Numbered from the stretch's first letter, positions 49,267 through 59,467 are shown. The stretch is 64,000 nucleotides of DNA from Bacteroidota bacterium (GCA_017303895.1 JAFLBF010000015.1:17860-81859), one strand, 5' to 3'. The notes: generated by a model not told the origin, from the letters alone. Made by a program: numbers and translations.

Positions 49267-50330
49267 ATCACTTGATCAAAACTTTTCATTTATTCTTATT
49301 TCTGCTGTGTTTTTCATTATTGAATGCACAGGAGACGAAACGCTTTTCTGTTTATTTGATCGGTGATGCCGGTGAATATACGCAGCCGGGAGCTGCCTTG
49401 TTGGAATTGAAAAAGCAAATTGAGAACGATCCTCAAAGTACGGTCGTGTTTTTAGGTGATAATGTGTATCCGGCCGGACTGAAAAAAAAGGATCCCAATA
49501 CTTTTTTGAGAATGAATGCTCAGTTGGATATGCTGAAAGATTATAAAGGAGCAGTGTATATCATTCCCGGAAATCACGATTGGGCTGCACAAACCATGAA
49601 AGGGAAAGCTGTTTTATTGGAGCAGCAAAACTATGTTGATTCGGTTTGTAAAACATTTTCAATTAATAACAACAATACCGGTGCTTTCTTCCCCAAAAAT
49701 GCTTTGCCGGGACCTGAAGCTGTTTTGATCGCTCCCGGTGTTCGTCTGATCATGATCGATACACAATGGTTCTTGCATGCTTTTAAGAAAAATAAGAGTG
49801 GATCAAAAAAGCAAACCGGAAAAACATTTTACTCCCGTTTGGATAGTATCCTTTTGTATGCCAAACAAAACAATGAACAAGTGATCGTAGCGGGCCATCA
49901 TCCCATTTATACCAATGGTGAACATTCCAGGAAAATGCAACCCTTACGATTCATGATCAATTATGTGCCGCCTTTTCAGTTGTTTGGAGCAGCAGGTTTG
50001 TATCGCTTATTTTCACAGGACATCGATCATCGTCAGTATAAAAAGATGAGAAAAGAATTGCTGGCGATCTTCCGTAAATACGATAAAATTGTCTATGTAT
50101 GCGGACATGATCATAATATGCAATTGTTTGTGCAGGAGAATGATACCTATATTGTGAGTGGGGCAGGGAGTAAATTATCCAAATTAAGAAAGAAAAAACG
50201 CTTTGAGTCAAAGTGGAACGATGATAGCTCAACAGGTTTTATTCGTTTAGATATTTTGGAAAATGGAAGCTTGAATATGCGTGTATTCAAAACGGCTGAT
50301 CCGAAGGTGCTTGATCTGAAAGGATTCTGA
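49263..50330 (+). CDS. Secreted metallophosphoesterase
   Basis: 355 residues from the ATG at 49263 (ATGA overlap with nth; a longer frame upstream lies inside nth). After the signal peptide, calcineurin-like phosphoesterase motifs: LIGDAGE, FLGDNVYPAG, IIPGNHDW, VAGHHPIY and CGHDHNMQ. The metal ligands are all present. Closest in layout to purple acid/tartrate-resistant phosphatase-like proteins. Periplasmic or exported; substrate not readable. Confidence 0.88.
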   Translation: MNHLIKTFHLFLFLLCFSLLNAQETKRFSVYLIGDAGEYTQPGAALLELKKQIENDPQSTVVFLGDNVYPAGLKKKDPNTFLRMNAQLDMLKDYKGAVYIIPGNHDWAAQTMKGKAVLLEQQNYVDSVCKTFSINNNNTGAFFPKNALPGPEAVLIAPGVRLIMIDTQWFLHAFKKNKSGSKKQTGKTFYSRLDSILLYAKQNNEQVIVAGHHPIYTNGEHSRKMQPLRFMINYVPPFQLFGAAGLYRLFSQDIDHRQYKKMRKELLAIFRKYDKIVYVCGHDHNMQLFVQENDTYIVSGAGSKLSKLRKKKRFESKWNDDSSTGFIRLDILENGSLNMRVFKTADPKVLDLKGF

Positions 50331-50331
50331 T

Positions 50332-51438
50332 CTATTTATTAAACTCCTTGCAATACTTCTGGATCAGGTTGTAAGCCTTTTCATTATTCAATCCATCCGC
50401 CTTCTCCAGATCTTTACATGCTCCTTTTTTATCGCCCGATGCAAATTTGATGGAAGCACGATTAATGTATGCTGGTGAATAATCAAACTTTATTTTAATG
50501 GCCAGATCCAAGTCTTCCAAGGCTCCTGCGAAATTTTTCATCGCACCTTTTGCTGTACCTCTGTTAGTTAAAGCAATAAAATTCTTTGGATCTTGTTTGA
50601 TCACTTCATCATAGTCGCGAACAGCCCCCGAGTTATCATTGGTATTAATGCGTGTAGCACCTCGGATGATCAAGGCATCGATATTATCAGCCTCATATTC
50701 CAAAAAGCGACTCAAGTCTTTGTCGGCTCCTTTGAAATCGCCTCCGTTGTATTTTGTTTTTCCTCTCCAAAAATATGCTTCATTATTTTCGGAGTTGATC
50801 TCGATCACCCGGTTAAAATCATTCAAGGCTAATACATAATCTTTTTTCAGATCGTGATACAGTTTTCCTCTTGCCATGAACGCCTGCTCATGGTTGAGGT
50901 TGTTTTCAATGGCTTGAGAATATTCGGCTATTGCTAATTGTTTATCCCTGCCTTTTTCTTTGAGTGTTCCTCTTAAATAATAGGCTTGGGCATCCTCGAA
51001 ATTTTTATCTATTGCTCTGTTGAGATCTAATTCAGCTTCTTTGAATTTTCCTAATTCCATTTGCGCTACTGCTCTTTCACGAAAAGCATCTCCTCTGTTG
51101 GCATCAAATTCCAATGCTTTGTCGAACATCAATACAGCATTTTTGTAGTCCTTTGTTTTTGTTTGTGCTACCGCCAAACGGTAATAAGCTTCGGATGAAG
51201 ATGCATTGGCCTTGATCGCTTTTTTATATTCTTTGATGGCTTCCAGATAAAATTTGTTGGCCATTTTGGGGTCATTATTCTTGATACGCACCTTTGCAGA
51301 ATCACACTTATAATTACCGGCTTTGATGAGTTTTTCGGCTACATCGGCTGTATCTACTTTGGGTGCTGTTTCTTCCTGAGCCAGCAAGTGTGTAAATGAA
51401 ATGAAGAAAAGAAGTATAAATGCCCCGAAGTGTTTCAT
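50332..51438 (-). CDS. Secreted TPR-repeat protein
   Basis: 368 residues. Signal peptide MKHFGAFILLFFISFTHLLAQ, then about nine tetratricopeptide repeats almost to the end (AYYRLAVAQTKTKDYKNAV, AYFWRGKTKYNGGDFKGAD, and similar). A scaffold with no catalytic domain. Convergent with the phosphoesterase gene (1 base apart). It begins 32 bases after the helicase gene and may be in the same transcript. Confidence 0.88.
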   Translation of the reverse strand: MKHFGAFILLFFISFTHLLAQEETAPKVDTADVAEKLIKAGNYKCDSAKVRIKNNDPKMANKFYLEAIKEYKKAIKANASSSEAYYRLAVAQTKTKDYKNAVLMFDKALEFDANRGDAFRERAVAQMELGKFKEAELDLNRAIDKNFEDAQAYYLRGTLKEKGRDKQLAIAEYSQAIENNLNHEQAFMARGKLYHDLKKDYVLALNDFNRVIEINSENNEAYFWRGKTKYNGGDFKGADKDLSRFLEYEADNIDALIIRGATRINTNDNSGAVRDYDEVIKQDPKNFIALTNRGTAKGAMKNFAGALEDLDLAIKIKFDYSPAYINRASIKFASGDKKGACKDLEKADGLNNEKAYNLIQKYCKEFNK

Positions 51439-51470
51439 TTGTTGAAGAATTACTTTTCTCTAAGTTACAC

Positions 51471-53741
51471 TTATTTTTTTGAATTCTGATAATAGGCCAT
51501 GGCAAATTTGATCTCTGCGTAGGAATACTCATCGCCCAAGGCATTTTTGATAGGAGAGAAAAGAGTAGTGTCCAATGTGTTCGAAACAGTGATGATGTTC
51601 TTTAATTTTTCATCTGTCACGAATTGATGTACATCCAATAAACCCAATGAAACATAATAGGCCAAATGACTTTCGATGGTTGAATAGGCCATTCCTCTTT
51701 CAGTAGCCACTTCCTCTATACTTTTTCCTGATTTGAATAATTCATAGCTGATCTTTTTGGAATCAGGTTTTTCTGCTTTTGCCTGCTCTTTTTCTTCTTT
51801 TGTTTTTTTCTTGCGTTTGCTTTTTGTTTCTACGGCAGGCAATTCTGCTAGCCGCTCTTTGTTGATGCTATTGGCGTGGATGGCCTCTTTTGAGAATTCA
51901 GAATTACTGTTGGCCGAATTGACCATTGCTTCCGCTTTATTGATCGTTTGGATCTGTTTGAAGAAAAAACTTTCCAGTTCAGTCAATTCCTGCAAATACG
52001 CTTTTACTTTTTTCTCTGACTGTAAAGCTTCTATATGTTTAATGATCTTTTTGGAACTGTCTTTTAATAAAGGAACAAAATGATTCTTTGCTGCACTAAC
52101 TCTTTGTTGCAGCACCACCAATCGGTCAGGTGCTTTGGACTCGAATATGGAATTTAATTGCTGAATGAATTTATCAGCAACCACTTTGATTTGTTCCACT
52201 TCTTTTTTTAATTCATATGCCCATTCAAAATATTTTTGTTTGGCAGATCGCTGTTCATCTTTCTGATAACTTTCTACATGCTGCGTGAGTTTATTGATCA
52301 GTTCAGACAACTGAAAGCTCTGAGTGATATATGTTTTAAAGAATTGCTCCGATTCCTGCTCAAAGATCTTCAACAGTGTTTCCTGCTCTTCTTTGGTGTT
52401 GGAATAGTTCTGAATGTTTTGATCGATATTCAAACTGTTCAAGTTGATAGGAGAGGAGAGGACAAGTCCATCCAGTGCTGTTAAGCGCGACAAAGCCACA
52501 TACACTTGTCCGGGAGCGAATGCACTTTCAATATCAATGATCGCTTTTTGAAAAGTGAGTCCCTGACTTTTATGCACAGTAATAGCCCAGGCCAATTTTA
52601 CAGGATATTGTGTAAAGGTGCCGACTACTTTTTCTTCGATCTCATTCGTTACTTCATTTAAAGAGTATTTGATGTTTTGCCATTCGTATCTATCAATGGA
52701 AATAGGTTTGCTGTTATCCGGAAACTGCACTTCTATTTTGTTTTCACTGATAGAAGAAATGACTCCGATCTTACCATTGAAAAAACGTTGTGCTCCGCTG
52801 GGATCATTTTTGATGAACATGATCTGCGCCTCTTTTTTTAATTCCAGGTTCTGTTCTACCGGATAGGCATATTCATTGAAATCACCACTGATCTCTGCTT
52901 TAAAGAAATAGGAGGGATGAGCAATGTTTTGCAATGATTCCTTGTTGATCTTGTCGGCCTTATGATTGTGCGTGGTAAGATGAATATAGGTGTCGTTTAG
53001 ATCCTGTTTTATATCCGGCCGGTAATAACTGTTCAGTGTTTCAATATCTTCTTTTGTAACCTGATTGGTGCGCAAATTATTTAAAATGCGAATGAAGACA
53101 TCATCCTGCTGGCGATATACTTTATCCAATTCAATGTATAAAGGTTTGTGTTGTCGTAAAACCTGTGCTTCAAAAAAGAACGGACTTGCATAATATTGTT
53201 TTAAGTACTGCCATTCATCTTCTTTTACTACGGGTGGAAGTTGTAAAAGATCACCAATGAACAATACCTGTACTCCTCCGAATGGGAACTGATTTTTTCT
53301 TCTGACACCTCTTAAAACAGTATCGATCGCATCCAGCAGATCAGCACGTAACATACTTACTTCATCAATGATGAGTAATTCCATTTCCTGCAATAGCTTT
53401 CGTTTGTTGCTATTCAATTGTAATTGTTTGAATAAGCTTTGAGGAGTATTGATCTTACTGTTTTCGGTGAAGTTGGCGTTGGCATTTCTGTCAGGGATAA
53501 AAGCACCGAAAGGAAGCTGAAATAAAGAGTGGATGGTAACACCACCTGCGTTGATGGCAGCAATACCTGTAGGTGCAGCTACAATGGTGTTTTTATACGT
53601 ATGTTGAATAATGTGTTTTAGGAAGGTGGTTTTGCCTGTTCCTGCTTTCCCTGTCAGAAAAATATTTTTGTTGGTATTGTTAATGAAGCGGGAAGCAAGG
53701 GAAGAGGAGTCAACTACTTTGTATTTTTCTTCAAATTTCAT
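51471..53741 (-). CDS. Pif1/RecD-like helicase with C-terminal helix-turn-helix
   Basis: 756 residues. SF1B helicase core: Walker A TGKAGTGKTTFLKHI (about 30), DEVSMLRADLLDAID (about 120), GGVQVLFIGDLLQLPPV, and the C-terminal AWAITVHKSQGLTF/ALSRLTALDGL motifs (about 400-440). A Lys/Glu-rich linker follows, then a helix-turn-helix domain (about 655-720, SYELFKSGKSIEEVATERGMAYSTIESHLAYYVSLGLL) of the HTH_40 kind. Acts on DNA ends, forks or G4 structures in relatives. Possible -7 box TATCTTTA at 53747-53754. Confidence 0.9.
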   Translation of the reverse strand: MKFEEKYKVVDSSSLASRFINNTNKNIFLTGKAGTGKTTFLKHIIQHTYKNTIVAAPTGIAAINAGGVTIHSLFQLPFGAFIPDRNANANFTENSKINTPQSLFKQLQLNSNKRKLLQEMELLIIDEVSMLRADLLDAIDTVLRGVRRKNQFPFGGVQVLFIGDLLQLPPVVKEDEWQYLKQYYASPFFFEAQVLRQHKPLYIELDKVYRQQDDVFIRILNNLRTNQVTKEDIETLNSYYRPDIKQDLNDTYIHLTTHNHKADKINKESLQNIAHPSYFFKAEISGDFNEYAYPVEQNLELKKEAQIMFIKNDPSGAQRFFNGKIGVISSISENKIEVQFPDNSKPISIDRYEWQNIKYSLNEVTNEIEEKVVGTFTQYPVKLAWAITVHKSQGLTFQKAIIDIESAFAPGQVYVALSRLTALDGLVLSSPINLNSLNIDQNIQNYSNTKEEQETLLKIFEQESEQFFKTYITQSFQLSELINKLTQHVESYQKDEQRSAKQKYFEWAYELKKEVEQIKVVADKFIQQLNSIFESKAPDRLVVLQQRVSAAKNHFVPLLKDSSKKIIKHIEALQSEKKVKAYLQELTELESFFFKQIQTINKAEAMVNSANSNSEFSKEAIHANSINKERLAELPAVETKSKRKKKTKEEKEQAKAEKPDSKKISYELFKSGKSIEEVATERGMAYSTIESHLAYYVSLGLLDVHQFVTDEKLKNIITVSNTLDTTLFSPIKNALGDEYSYAEIKFAMAYYQNSKK

Positions 53742-53836
53742 TAAGGTAAAGATATATAAGATTTATTACATTGCATTTAAATGTTTTTTTATTGATTCTA
53801 AAATTTTACATTAGCGTTACAATATATTCTATAACT

Positions 53837-54640
53837 ATGAAAAATATTTTCTTATTCTCGGTGTTGATAACACTTATTTTTTCTTCCTGCAAAAGAGATA
53901 AAGATGAAATTCCAGTAAACAGCATTGCGGATTATCCTATTTCTTGTTTTTCGAATTTTAATACAGGTGTTGATCTTATCACAGATATTGTAGGTGTAAT
54001 AAATTATACAGGAAGAGTTGGTTCATATCCTACCTGTGCTGTTGTTAATATAGATTCCTCCATCGCTTCTGATAGCGATACAATTGAAATAGATTTTGGC
54101 AGTAGTAATTGTTTGGATACTGATGGTCATTGGAGAAGAGGTAGAGTTGTATGCATGTATAATGGAGGTTTTTGGGATTCACTTAGCATGTGGGAGATCT
54201 TTTTTTACGATTATTATGTAGATGATATTAAATTAAGTGGAGTTATACAAGTAACCAATAACGGACATGATGGAGCCGGAAATACAAGTCATTCAATTTC
54301 TACTAGTTCCTCGTTCGAGAGGGCAGGGGATGTTTTGGTGTTTAATTCGAATTTACTTTATGTCAGATCGATTGGAGAATCAACTCCTTCCTATTTAGAT
54401 GATGTATGGTTTGTTACTGGGTTGTCAACTAATTGTACAACATTTAGTGGGAAGTCATTTTCTTTTAATATAACTAGTCCACTCTATCGTTCTGAACAAT
54501 GTAAATATCTTACAAAAGGAGTTGTTTCAATTACTCCGCAAGGGAGCCCGGAAGCTAGTTTAGATTATGGAAATGGAGGCTGTGATAATGGTGCAACCTA
54601 TACTGTGAATGGAAATTCTTTTTCTTTCTTGCTGGATTGA
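53837..54640 (+). CDS. Hypothetical lipoprotein
   Basis: 267 residues from the ATG at 53837. Lipoprotein signal MKNIFLFSVLITLIFSSCKRDKDE with lipobox FSSC. The mature part is rich in Ser/Thr/Asn and beta-like, with CLDTDGHWRRGRVVCMYNGGFW in the middle (two cysteines that may pair) and CDNGATYTVNGNSFSF at the end, the pattern of small Bacteroidota cell-surface lipoproteins. I do not recognise a family. It is convergent with mnmE, 7 bases apart. Confidence 0.72.
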   Translation: MKNIFLFSVLITLIFSSCKRDKDEIPVNSIADYPISCFSNFNTGVDLITDIVGVINYTGRVGSYPTCAVVNIDSSIASDSDTIEIDFGSSNCLDTDGHWRRGRVVCMYNGGFWDSLSMWEIFFYDYYVDDIKLSGVIQVTNNGHDGAGNTSHSISTSSSFERAGDVLVFNSNLLYVRSIGESTPSYLDDVWFVTGLSTNCTTFSGKSFSFNITSPLYRSEQCKYLTKGVVSITPQGSPEASLDYGNGGCDNGATYTVNGNSFSFLLD

Positions 54641-54647
54641 TATTCAT

Positions 54648-56045
54648 TTACTTTCCGATGCAAAAGCGGCTGAAGATATTTCCTAAAAGATCATCACTTG
54701 AAATTTCGCCTGTAATGGTGCCTAAGTGATGTAAGGCCTGACGGATGTCCATTGCTAGAAAATCGCCTGTAACATTCTGGTTGAGTCCTTCCAATACTTT
54801 TATCAATGCACTGTTGGTATGTCGCAAGGCTTCCACATGTCGCGCATTCGTTACGATAGTCTCAGTAACATTCACTGTTGAGTTGTCGAATAATTTTACA
54901 AGATGTTTTTTGAGTTCATCAATGCCGGTTTGTTCTTTGGCAGAGATAAACATCATGTCTTTGAACTCGGCAAATTCACGGTAAGTATATTCCATGTCTT
55001 CCTTATCGATCTTGTTGGCAACTAATACCAATTGCGAATTGTGAAGATGTGGCTCTATTTCGGCAACTATTAATTTTAACTCATTCGGAGTGATCTCATG
55101 CACATCAAATAAATAGATGGCAATGGAGGAAAGTTTGATCTGCTCGTAAGCTTTTTCAACACCAATGCTTTCAATGATATCGGTTGTTTCGCGGATCCCT
55201 GCTGTGTCAATAAAACGGAACAATACTCCATCGATCGTCATTTCATCTTCTATCACATCGCGTGTAGTACCCGGAATATCGCTTACAATGGCTTTGTCTT
55301 CCTCCAGCAGTGTATTCAATAAAGTGGATTTACCGGCATTCGGTTTCCCAACGATCGCTACGGGAATACCATTTTTGATCACATTTCCCACTTCAAAGGA
55401 GTCGATCAGTCGCTGAACAATACGTTGAATGCTGGTCACTAAATTCTTAAGGTCGCTTCTATCGGCAAACTCCACATCTTCTTCCGAAAAATCGAGTTCC
55501 AGTTCTATCAATGAAGCAAAATCGATCAGGTTCTGACGGAGCAATTTTATTTTACTCGAAAAACCACCACGCATTTGTTGCATAGCAATTTGATGAGAGG
55601 TAGCAGAGTTGGAGGCGATCAGGTCGGCCACCGCTTCGGCTTGCGACAGATCCAGTTTGCCATTCAGGAAAGCACGTAAGGTAAATTCCCCTTGGTTAGC
55701 CAAACGGGCACCATTTTTTATGAATAATTGAATGATCTGTTGCTGAATATAAGGTGATCCATGGCAGGAGATCTCTACTGTATGTTCACCTGTATAGGAA
55801 TTCGGACCTTTGAATAAACTCACCAGAACCTCATCAATAATGATATCCTGATCGTGGATCACGCCAAAATGGATGGTATGCGATTGGACTGCGTTTAAGT
55901 CCTTCTTTTTTAGGCTTTTAGTTCCAAAAACGGCATTGCAAATATCGATGGCCTTAGGTCCCGATAAACGGATGACCCCAATGGCGCCAACACCTTGCGG
56001 GGTAGCCAGGGCAACAATGGTATCGTTATTTAATGCATGGTTCAC
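54648..56045 (-). CDS. mnmE: tRNA modification GTPase MnmE
   Basis: 465 residues. With MnmG it installs the carboxymethylaminomethyl group at U34 of several tRNAs. Seen: N-terminal folate-binding domain (TIVALATPQGVGAIGVIRLSGP), helical domain, inserted G domain with GKPNAGKSTLLN, DIPGTTRDV, DTAGIRET and NKID, and the C-terminal catalytic tetrapeptide region FCIGK. MnmG is not in the window. Confidence 0.96.
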   Translation of the reverse strand: MNHALNNDTIVALATPQGVGAIGVIRLSGPKAIDICNAVFGTKSLKKKDLNAVQSHTIHFGVIHDQDIIIDEVLVSLFKGPNSYTGEHTVEISCHGSPYIQQQIIQLFIKNGARLANQGEFTLRAFLNGKLDLSQAEAVADLIASNSATSHQIAMQQMRGGFSSKIKLLRQNLIDFASLIELELDFSEEDVEFADRSDLKNLVTSIQRIVQRLIDSFEVGNVIKNGIPVAIVGKPNAGKSTLLNTLLEEDKAIVSDIPGTTRDVIEDEMTIDGVLFRFIDTAGIRETTDIIESIGVEKAYEQIKLSSIAIYLFDVHEITPNELKLIVAEIEPHLHNSQLVLVANKIDKEDMEYTYREFAEFKDMMFISAKEQTGIDELKKHLVKLFDNSTVNVTETIVTNARHVEALRHTNSALIKVLEGLNQNVTGDFLAMDIRQALHHLGTITGEISSDDLLGNIFSRFCIGK

Positions 56046-56193
56046 GGATCCTGATTTTTGCTCTAAATTAACCTAATTCCCTTAATTGACCAATTGGACA
56101 GTAAAAAAAAAGAAAATCCTTTGCAATAATGGCTTAAAACTTTAATTTAGCGTTCGCAAAAAATTACATATTCATATAAATCTATAAATAACG

Positions 56194-57114
56194 ATGAGCG
56201 TATTAGTAAATAAAAAATCGAGAGTGATTGTTCAAGGTTTTACAGGTAGCGAAGGTACTTTTCATGCCGGTCAGATGATCGAGTATGGAACCAATGTGGT
56301 AGGTGGTGTAACTCCTGGTAAAGGTGGTACAACACACTTGGATAAGCCTGTTTTTAATACAGTAAAAGAAGCGGTTGATAAGGCAGATGCAAATGTGTCT
56401 ATCATTTTCGTTCCGCCTGCATTTGCTGCTGATGCTATCATGGAAGCTGCTGAAGCAGGTATCAAAGTGATCATTTGTATCACAGAAGGTATTCCTGTGA
56501 AAGATATGATCGCAGTAAAAGAATACTTAAAAGATAAAGATTGCCGCCTGATCGGTCCAAACTGTCCGGGAGTTATCTCTGCTGAAGAAGCGAAAGTAGG
56601 TATCATGCCGGGCTTCGTTTTCAAAAAAGGAAATGTAGGTATCGTATCTAAATCAGGTACATTAACATATGAAGCATCTGACCAAACTGTAAAAGCCGGT
56701 TTAGGTGTAACTACAGCTATTGGTATTGGTGGTGACCCGATCATCGGAACAACTACACGTCAAGCAGTAGAATTGTTGATGAACGATCCAGAAACACATG
56801 GTATCATCATGATCGGTGAGATCGGTGGATCATTAGAGGCAGATGCTGCACGTTGGATCAAAGCTGATGGTAACCGTAAGCCGGTTGTTGGATTTATTGC
56901 CGGTGAAACTGCTCCGAAAGGTCGTACAATGGGTCATGCCGGTGCAATTGTAGGTGGTGCTGATGATACGGCAGAAGCTAAGAAAAAGATCATGCGTGAG
57001 TGCGGTATCATTGTCGTAGATTCTCCTGCTGATATCGGAAAAGCAATGGCAGCAGCTTTAGCTGAAGAGGCTCGCAAAGCTAGTCCTCATCACCATGCTA
57101 ACAGAGTGGATTAA
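56194..57114 (+). CDS. sucD: Succinyl-CoA synthetase alpha subunit
   Basis: 306 residues. With SucC it converts succinyl-CoA to succinate and makes nucleoside triphosphate in the TCA cycle. Seen: CoA-binding domain ([34 protein letters not shown]), [21 protein letters not shown] and the active-site His in [13 protein letters not shown]. It has about 15 extra residues at the C-terminus ([10 protein letters not shown]). sucC is not adjacent. A good terminator follows. Confidence 0.96.
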   Translation: MSVLVNKKSRVIVQGFTGSEGTFHAGQMIEYGTNVVGGVTPGKGGTTHLDKPVFNTVKEAVDKADANVSIIFVPPAFAADAIMEAAEAGIKVIICITEGIPVKDMIAVKEYLKDKDCRLIGPNCPGVISAEEAKVGIMPGFVFKKGNVGIVSKSGTLTYEASDQTVKAGLGVTTAIGIGGDPIIGTTTRQAVELLMNDPETHGIIMIGEIGGSLEADAARWIKADGNRKPVVGFIAGETAPKGRTMGHAGAIVGGADDTAEAKKKIMRECGIIVVDSPADIGKAMAAALAEEARKASPHHHANRVD

Positions 57115-57128
57115 TAAAAAAGAGATAT

Positions 57129-57162
57129 AAAAAAGCCCTTACAATTTTGTAAGGGCTTTTTT
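57129..57162. terminator. Bidirectional terminator after sucD
   Basis: Stem AAAAAGCCCTTAC / GTAAGGGCTTTTT with a short loop, flanked by A and T runs. It also serves the beta-barrel gene ending at 57179. Confidence 0.92.
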
Positions 57163-57178
57163 ATTTTATGAATTTTCT

Positions 57179-57919
57179 TTATTTCTTTTTATGATTCAAG
57201 CGATAGATCACACCCAATGTTAACCCACCGGATGCAGCTGCAGTTGGCTCATATTTATTGTAGATAAAAGCATTGTTCAGGTCTTGTCCTAATGCATCTA
57301 CTCCTTTCAAGTCGGTTAAGCTATAATTAAAACGTACACCTACTAAAATAGAAACCGGACTTTCTTTAATTGCGATGCCGGCACCAAAACCTAATACACC
57401 TGAAATGTATGAATCGGAAAAATAGTTGGCAACTGTTGTATCTGCATTGATGTTGGTTCCTGTTCTTTTGTAGTCAGCACCGGAGATCATGTTGTACTGA
57501 CCACCTAATTCTAAATAAGCACCACCCGTAGAACGAAGTTTGAACATCAACGGAATTTGTGTTGTTTTTAAATTTACACTCGATTTATAATCGTTTTTTC
57601 CTAAGAGTACACCGGCTGTATCTCTCATTTCCAATTTGCCTTCATAAGAACCGGTATGATTTCCCATTAATCCTTCTAAACCAAACCCTACCATTCCGAA
57701 ATAGGCATTGAATGCTAAGCCATAATTGAATCCCCAGCCCATTGCGTAATCCTGACTTTCACCAGTGTTGGAGATGTTGGTGTTGAACAACCAGGTGGAG
57801 TTGGCCAAGCCTTTTGCTTGTAACTCAAAGATGTTTTCCTTTTCTTTTTTTGGTGTTTCCTGTGCAAAGGATGAGAAGCTGATTCCCGCAGCAATAGCCA
57901 AAAGTGTATTTTTTTTCAT
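57179..57919 (-). CDS. Outer-membrane beta-barrel (porin-family) protein
   Basis: 246 residues from the ATG at 57919, which precedes the signal peptide (MKKNTLLAIAAGISFSSFAQ) and follows TATATTTG at 57944-57951. Amphipathic strands such as AMGWGFNYGLAFNAYFGMVGFGLEG, AYLELGGQYNMISGADYK, SGVLGFGAGIAIKE, SILVGVRFNYSLTDL and SGGLTLGVIYRLNHKKK support a barrel of 8-10 strands. Function unknown. Confidence 0.8.
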   Translation of the reverse strand: MKKNTLLAIAAGISFSSFAQETPKKEKENIFELQAKGLANSTWLFNTNISNTGESQDYAMGWGFNYGLAFNAYFGMVGFGLEGLMGNHTGSYEGKLEMRDTAGVLLGKNDYKSSVNLKTTQIPLMFKLRSTGGAYLELGGQYNMISGADYKRTGTNINADTTVANYFSDSYISGVLGFGAGIAIKESPVSILVGVRFNYSLTDLKGVDALGQDLNNAFIYNKYEPTAAASGGLTLGVIYRLNHKKK

Positions 57920-57943
57920 GTTTAGAGAGATTAATGTGTTACT

Positions 57944-57951
57944 CAAATATA
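57944..57951 (-). promoter_or_regulatory. -7 box of beta-barrel gene
   Basis: TATATTTG on the minus strand, 24 bases before the ATG at 57919. Confidence 0.55.
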
Positions 57952-57974
57952 ACATTTATCTATTCTAAAAACAA

Positions 57975-58655
57975 CTACCATTTAAACCATTTACTGTATT
58001 TTAAGTATTTATCTACCGGCATCCCGTAATCAATATCTAAACCTAAACTCGCTCTTTTTCTTGTCCAGAAATCTTCCTGCTCTTTTAATGGAATAAAATT
58101 CTCTACGTATGCTTTAGAAACATTGATCTTGGGTTCATCTGAATATTTATACTTCCGGATGTGTTTTGGATTTAAATTGATAAAATCAACTTTTTGATGA
58201 CGGATCCGTTCTGTATAGTTTGTAAGTAAAAATCCTTGTATCGGATCTGTTGCAACGGCTATCCTCTTAAAACCAAATTCCTCTGCTACCTTCAATGAGT
58301 AATATACATTCTCGCTACTATGTTTGGCATTCGGTTCAATAATGATCCTTTCATTAGGAATGCCCATTTTAATAGCATACATGGCCATAATGTATCCTTC
58401 GTTATAGGGTGTATGTACGGTTCCGCCACTGAAAATGAAATTTTTAGCCAAATTATTTTCATATAAATGCACAGCCCATAATAGTCGGAATTTGATCACT
58501 TCATTCCATTCTTTTCCATCGTGAGGAAATCCGGGAATAATGACCACATCATAAGGCTGCTCGGTCGCTTTTTTATATGCTTTTCCCGGGGAGTGTTTTA
58601 TAGCCGAACACGAAAACAGTGTTACTGATATGAATACTGCTAGTAAGTATTTCAT
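57975..58655 (-). CDS. DUF218 (YdcF/SanA-like) lipoprotein
   Basis: 226 residues. Lipoprotein signal MKYLLAVFISVTLFSCSA, then a DUF218 domain (about 30-185: YDVVIIPGFPHD, NFIFSGGTVHTPYNEGYIMAMYAIKMGIP, IIEPNAKHSSENVYYS). Members are linked to envelope or vancomycin-related phenotypes in enterics, but the reaction is unknown. It is the last gene of the run that begins with the ABC ATPase. Confidence 0.85.
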   Translation of the reverse strand: MKYLLAVFISVTLFSCSAIKHSPGKAYKKATEQPYDVVIIPGFPHDGKEWNEVIKFRLLWAVHLYENNLAKNFIFSGGTVHTPYNEGYIMAMYAIKMGIPNERIIIEPNAKHSSENVYYSLKVAEEFGFKRIAVATDPIQGFLLTNYTERIRHQKVDFINLNPKHIRKYKYSDEPKINVSKAYVENFIPLKEQEDFWTRKRASLGLDIDYGMPVDKYLKYSKWFKW

Positions 58656-58656
58656 C

Positions 58657-58971
58657 TTAAATTTTTTGGGTGTTATTTTTCAATTCTTCAGCCTGGTTCC
58701 ATTCCATGAGAGTAATGGGTAATGAATATAACTCCGGAATGTTATTCGAAAAATGTTCTTTAAGAGCAGATTCTATTTTGGAAAATAATAATGCTTTTGT
58801 CTTTGCCGTGAGGATGAATAATTGACTTTCTATTATTTCATTTTCTACCAGATTCAAGCGTTTTACATGTTCTTTGTAGTTGACATCCCAGATCAGTTTT
58901 TCTTTTAGCAAGATCTCTGCGGCTTTTTCAACTGCCGTTGCATCCTTTGATGCAATATTGATCATGATCAT
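58657..58971 (-). CDS. cutA: CutA-like divalent-cation tolerance protein
   Basis: 104 residues with the CutA1 ferredoxin-like pattern: MIMINIASKDATAVEKAAEILLKEKLIWDVNYKE, ESQLFILTAKTKALLFSKIESALKEHF, ELYSLPITLMEWNQ. It lacks some canonical residues of CutA (for example the usual CVN stretch), so it is a divergent member. Trimeric in relatives; metal binding disputed. One base separates it from the DUF218 gene. Confidence 0.7.
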   Translation of the reverse strand: MIMINIASKDATAVEKAAEILLKEKLIWDVNYKEHVKRLNLVENEIIESQLFILTAKTKALLFSKIESALKEHFSNNIPELYSLPITLMEWNQAEELKNNTQKI

Positions 58972-58975
58972 AATA

Positions 58976-59467
58976 CTAAGAATTTAATTTTTGAACTTTT
59001 TCCATTACTTCATTTTGCAATTTTTCTTTGTATTGAATGATCCGTTCTCTGATAGCATGATCGCCAATTGAAAGCATTTGTGCTGCCATGATGCCCGCAT
59101 TTTTTGCACCATTTAATGCTACTGTTGCAACAGGAACACCACCCGGCATCTGTAAGATAGATAATACTGAATCCCATCCATCAATCGAATTGCTCGATTT
59201 GATGGGTACTCCTATTACAGGTAATGGAGAAATAGAGGCGACCATACCCGGAAGGTGTGCTGCTCCACCGGCACCTGCAATGATCACTTCCACACCTCTT
59301 TTATGTGCATTTTGTGAAAACTCCATCATGCGGTAGGGGGTGCGGTGTGCCGATACAATGGTGATCTCATAGGCAATTCCCAGCTCTTTTAAAATTTTGC
59401 CCGCTTCTTGCATGATAGGCATATCCGAATCGGAGCCCATGATGATACTTACTTTTTTTAATTCCAT
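58976..59467 (-). CDS. purE: N5-carboxyaminoimidazole ribonucleotide mutase
   Basis: 163 residues, class I PurE: IIMGSDSDMPIMQEAGKIL, the VSAHRTPYRMMEF active-site His motif, IIAGAGGAAHLPGMVAS. Moves the carboxylate from N5-CAIR to C4, giving CAIR in purine synthesis. Overlaps purK by 10 bases, consistent with translational coupling. Confidence 0.96.
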   Translation of the reverse strand: MELKKVSIIMGSDSDMPIMQEAGKILKELGIAYEITIVSAHRTPYRMMEFSQNAHKRGVEVIIAGAGGAAHLPGMVASISPLPVIGVPIKSSNSIDGWDSVLSILQMPGGVPVATVALNGAKNAGIMAAQMLSIGDHAIRERIIQYKEKLQNEVMEKVQKLNS

